Shown piece after piece: positions 63,187 through 64,000 of a DNA stretch of 64,000 nt (its first letter is position 1; each line of letters starts with the position of its first letter). The notes beneath the pieces were generated by a model. The model did no database searches. It was not told the DNA's origin and worked only from the letters and a program-made list of their open reading frames with translations. Source of the DNA: Crossaster papposus (Eukaryota > Echinodermata > Asteroidea > Velatida > Solasteridae); assembly GCA_037893245.1 (NCBI GenBank), contig JBAIAA010000866.1, positions 496,001 through 560,000 on the forward strand, written 5' to 3'. Position numbers and translations under genes: made by a program.

Positions 63187-63644
63187 CTTAACAAATGAAA
63201 TGGTATACAGGTCAAGCTGGAATTCTCAGTCATTGTAGGTTTATTTCTTGAAGCAAAAACATTCTGATCATAATACAACATGCACACGTGAATAGCATTT
63301 TAGTTAAAATAAAACTTAAACCTCCACTTGTATCTTGATATTTGATCATTCACCAAATCACCTAAATTTCTTAAATAAGATAAGATGCTTGCGCTGGCAC
63401 TAAAGCGGTAAGGTAAATCTCTTCTGTGAGTTTGTGCTGTTCTAAAAAAACCGAAGGGAAACTCAACGTTTCTGACAGTATGCTACAGGCAGAGCATTTT
63501 TTATCCTAAAAATACATCTGCATGTACCATCAACACATGCAAAATGTTATTGCTCAGCTCCGGAGATAATACTTATCTTTGTTTCTCATTTATAATTGCG
63601 CTGGGTTTTTGTTTTTTCAATTATTCTGACAAATTAAAGTTTAT

Positions 63645-63845
63645 CCAGCGATCGCGAAAGAACAAGAACAACATAAGAACCACTGCCTGAAGCCGGTTGA
63701 AAATGAACGCTGTTTTTCTTGCTTTTCTCAGCATCCATGATTGTAAAACTTCGGACATAAACGATATTTACTATAAATTACAACCCCCCAAATCAACCCA
63801 TTCCTGATAATTCAAGCAATTACCAATGGTGTATCCTACCTTTAA
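63645..63845. mobile_element. TTAA-flanked miniature M1, right part (copy 6)
   Basis: It has gcgatcgcgaaagaacaaga, gattgtaaaacttcggaca and the intact right end atggtgtatcctacctttaa. The left half is missing. Confidence 0.75.
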
Positions 63846-63850
63846 CTAAC

Positions 63851-64000
63851 CTGTCTGAAGTTTTACAATCATGGATGCCGAGAAAAGCAAGAAAAACGGT
63901 GTCTGTTTTCAACCGGCGTCGGAAAGTGGTTCTTGTTATTCTTGTTTTGTTCACGATCGCCGTCCGGCGATTGTAAATCTTTTTTTATTTTTATTTGATT
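63851..64000. mobile_element. M1 internal part, opposite orientation (copy 7, cut by window edge)
   Basis: ctgtctgaagttttacaatc, ggatgccgagaaaagcaaga and cacgatcgccgtccggcgat are the reverse complement of the M1 body. With copy 6 it forms an inverted pair meeting at 63846. Confidence 0.7.

Overview
The window is animal nuclear DNA lying wholly inside one large gene. On the minus strand, 32 exons join through GT/AG splice sites and agreeing phases into a single open frame of 5601 bases (1867 codons), with no stop. The product is the middle of an axonemal dynein heavy chain: the second half of the linker, AAA1, AAA2, AAA3, AAA4, the first coiled coil of the stalk and most of the microtubule-binding domain. 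Recalled human DNAH2 matches it closely along its whole length, so I call it DNAH2, the heavy chain of an inner-arm dynein of cilia and sperm flagella. The gene's 5' end lies beyond base 63186. Its 3' end (rest of stalk, AAA5, AAA6, C-terminal domain) lies beyond base 1. I see no convincing second host gene.

Introns of 0.1-6.8 kb make up over 90% of the window and are full of short mobile elements: several TTAA-flanked families (two piggyBac-like), a Tc1/mariner miniature, long-inverted-repeat miniatures, a hAT-like 1.9 kb element, a Penelope-like fragment, tRNA-derived SINEs and one doubtful LTR fossil. The palindromic word TACATGTA is very frequent. AT-rich introns, these SINEs and this word suggest a marine invertebrate deuterostome, perhaps an echinoderm. 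That is an impression, not a proof.

Layout by descending coordinate, which is the direction of transcription: 63.2-58.7 kb linker exons; 58.7-53.9 kb intron with motif array 2 (GTAACGTCCGTAAC words), a 68-bp palindrome and SINEs; 53.7-46.5 kb linker exons around an intron holding a 2.8 kb inverted-repeat element with motif array 1 (TGTCCTTTCCTGAACA words); 45.4-39.3 kb AAA1; 39.3-35.5 kb intron with a 147-bp tandem repeat rich in TGACGTCA; 35.5-29.5 kb AAA2; 29.5-25.9 kb intron with a possible motif array 3; 25.9-17.6 kb AAA3; 17.6-9 kb AAA4; 9-0 kb stalk and microtubule-binding domain.

The most unusual content is intronic. It comprises the arrays of a fixed 14-16 bp word about 180 bp (or twice that) apart in otherwise unique AT-rich DNA, at least eight unrelated elements sharing one design (inverted ends, often an interior of degenerate copies of one short word), the 147-bp CRE-rich tandem repeat, and the near-perfect palindrome. 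None codes for a recognisable protein. I read them as non-autonomous transposon biology, not as a host system.
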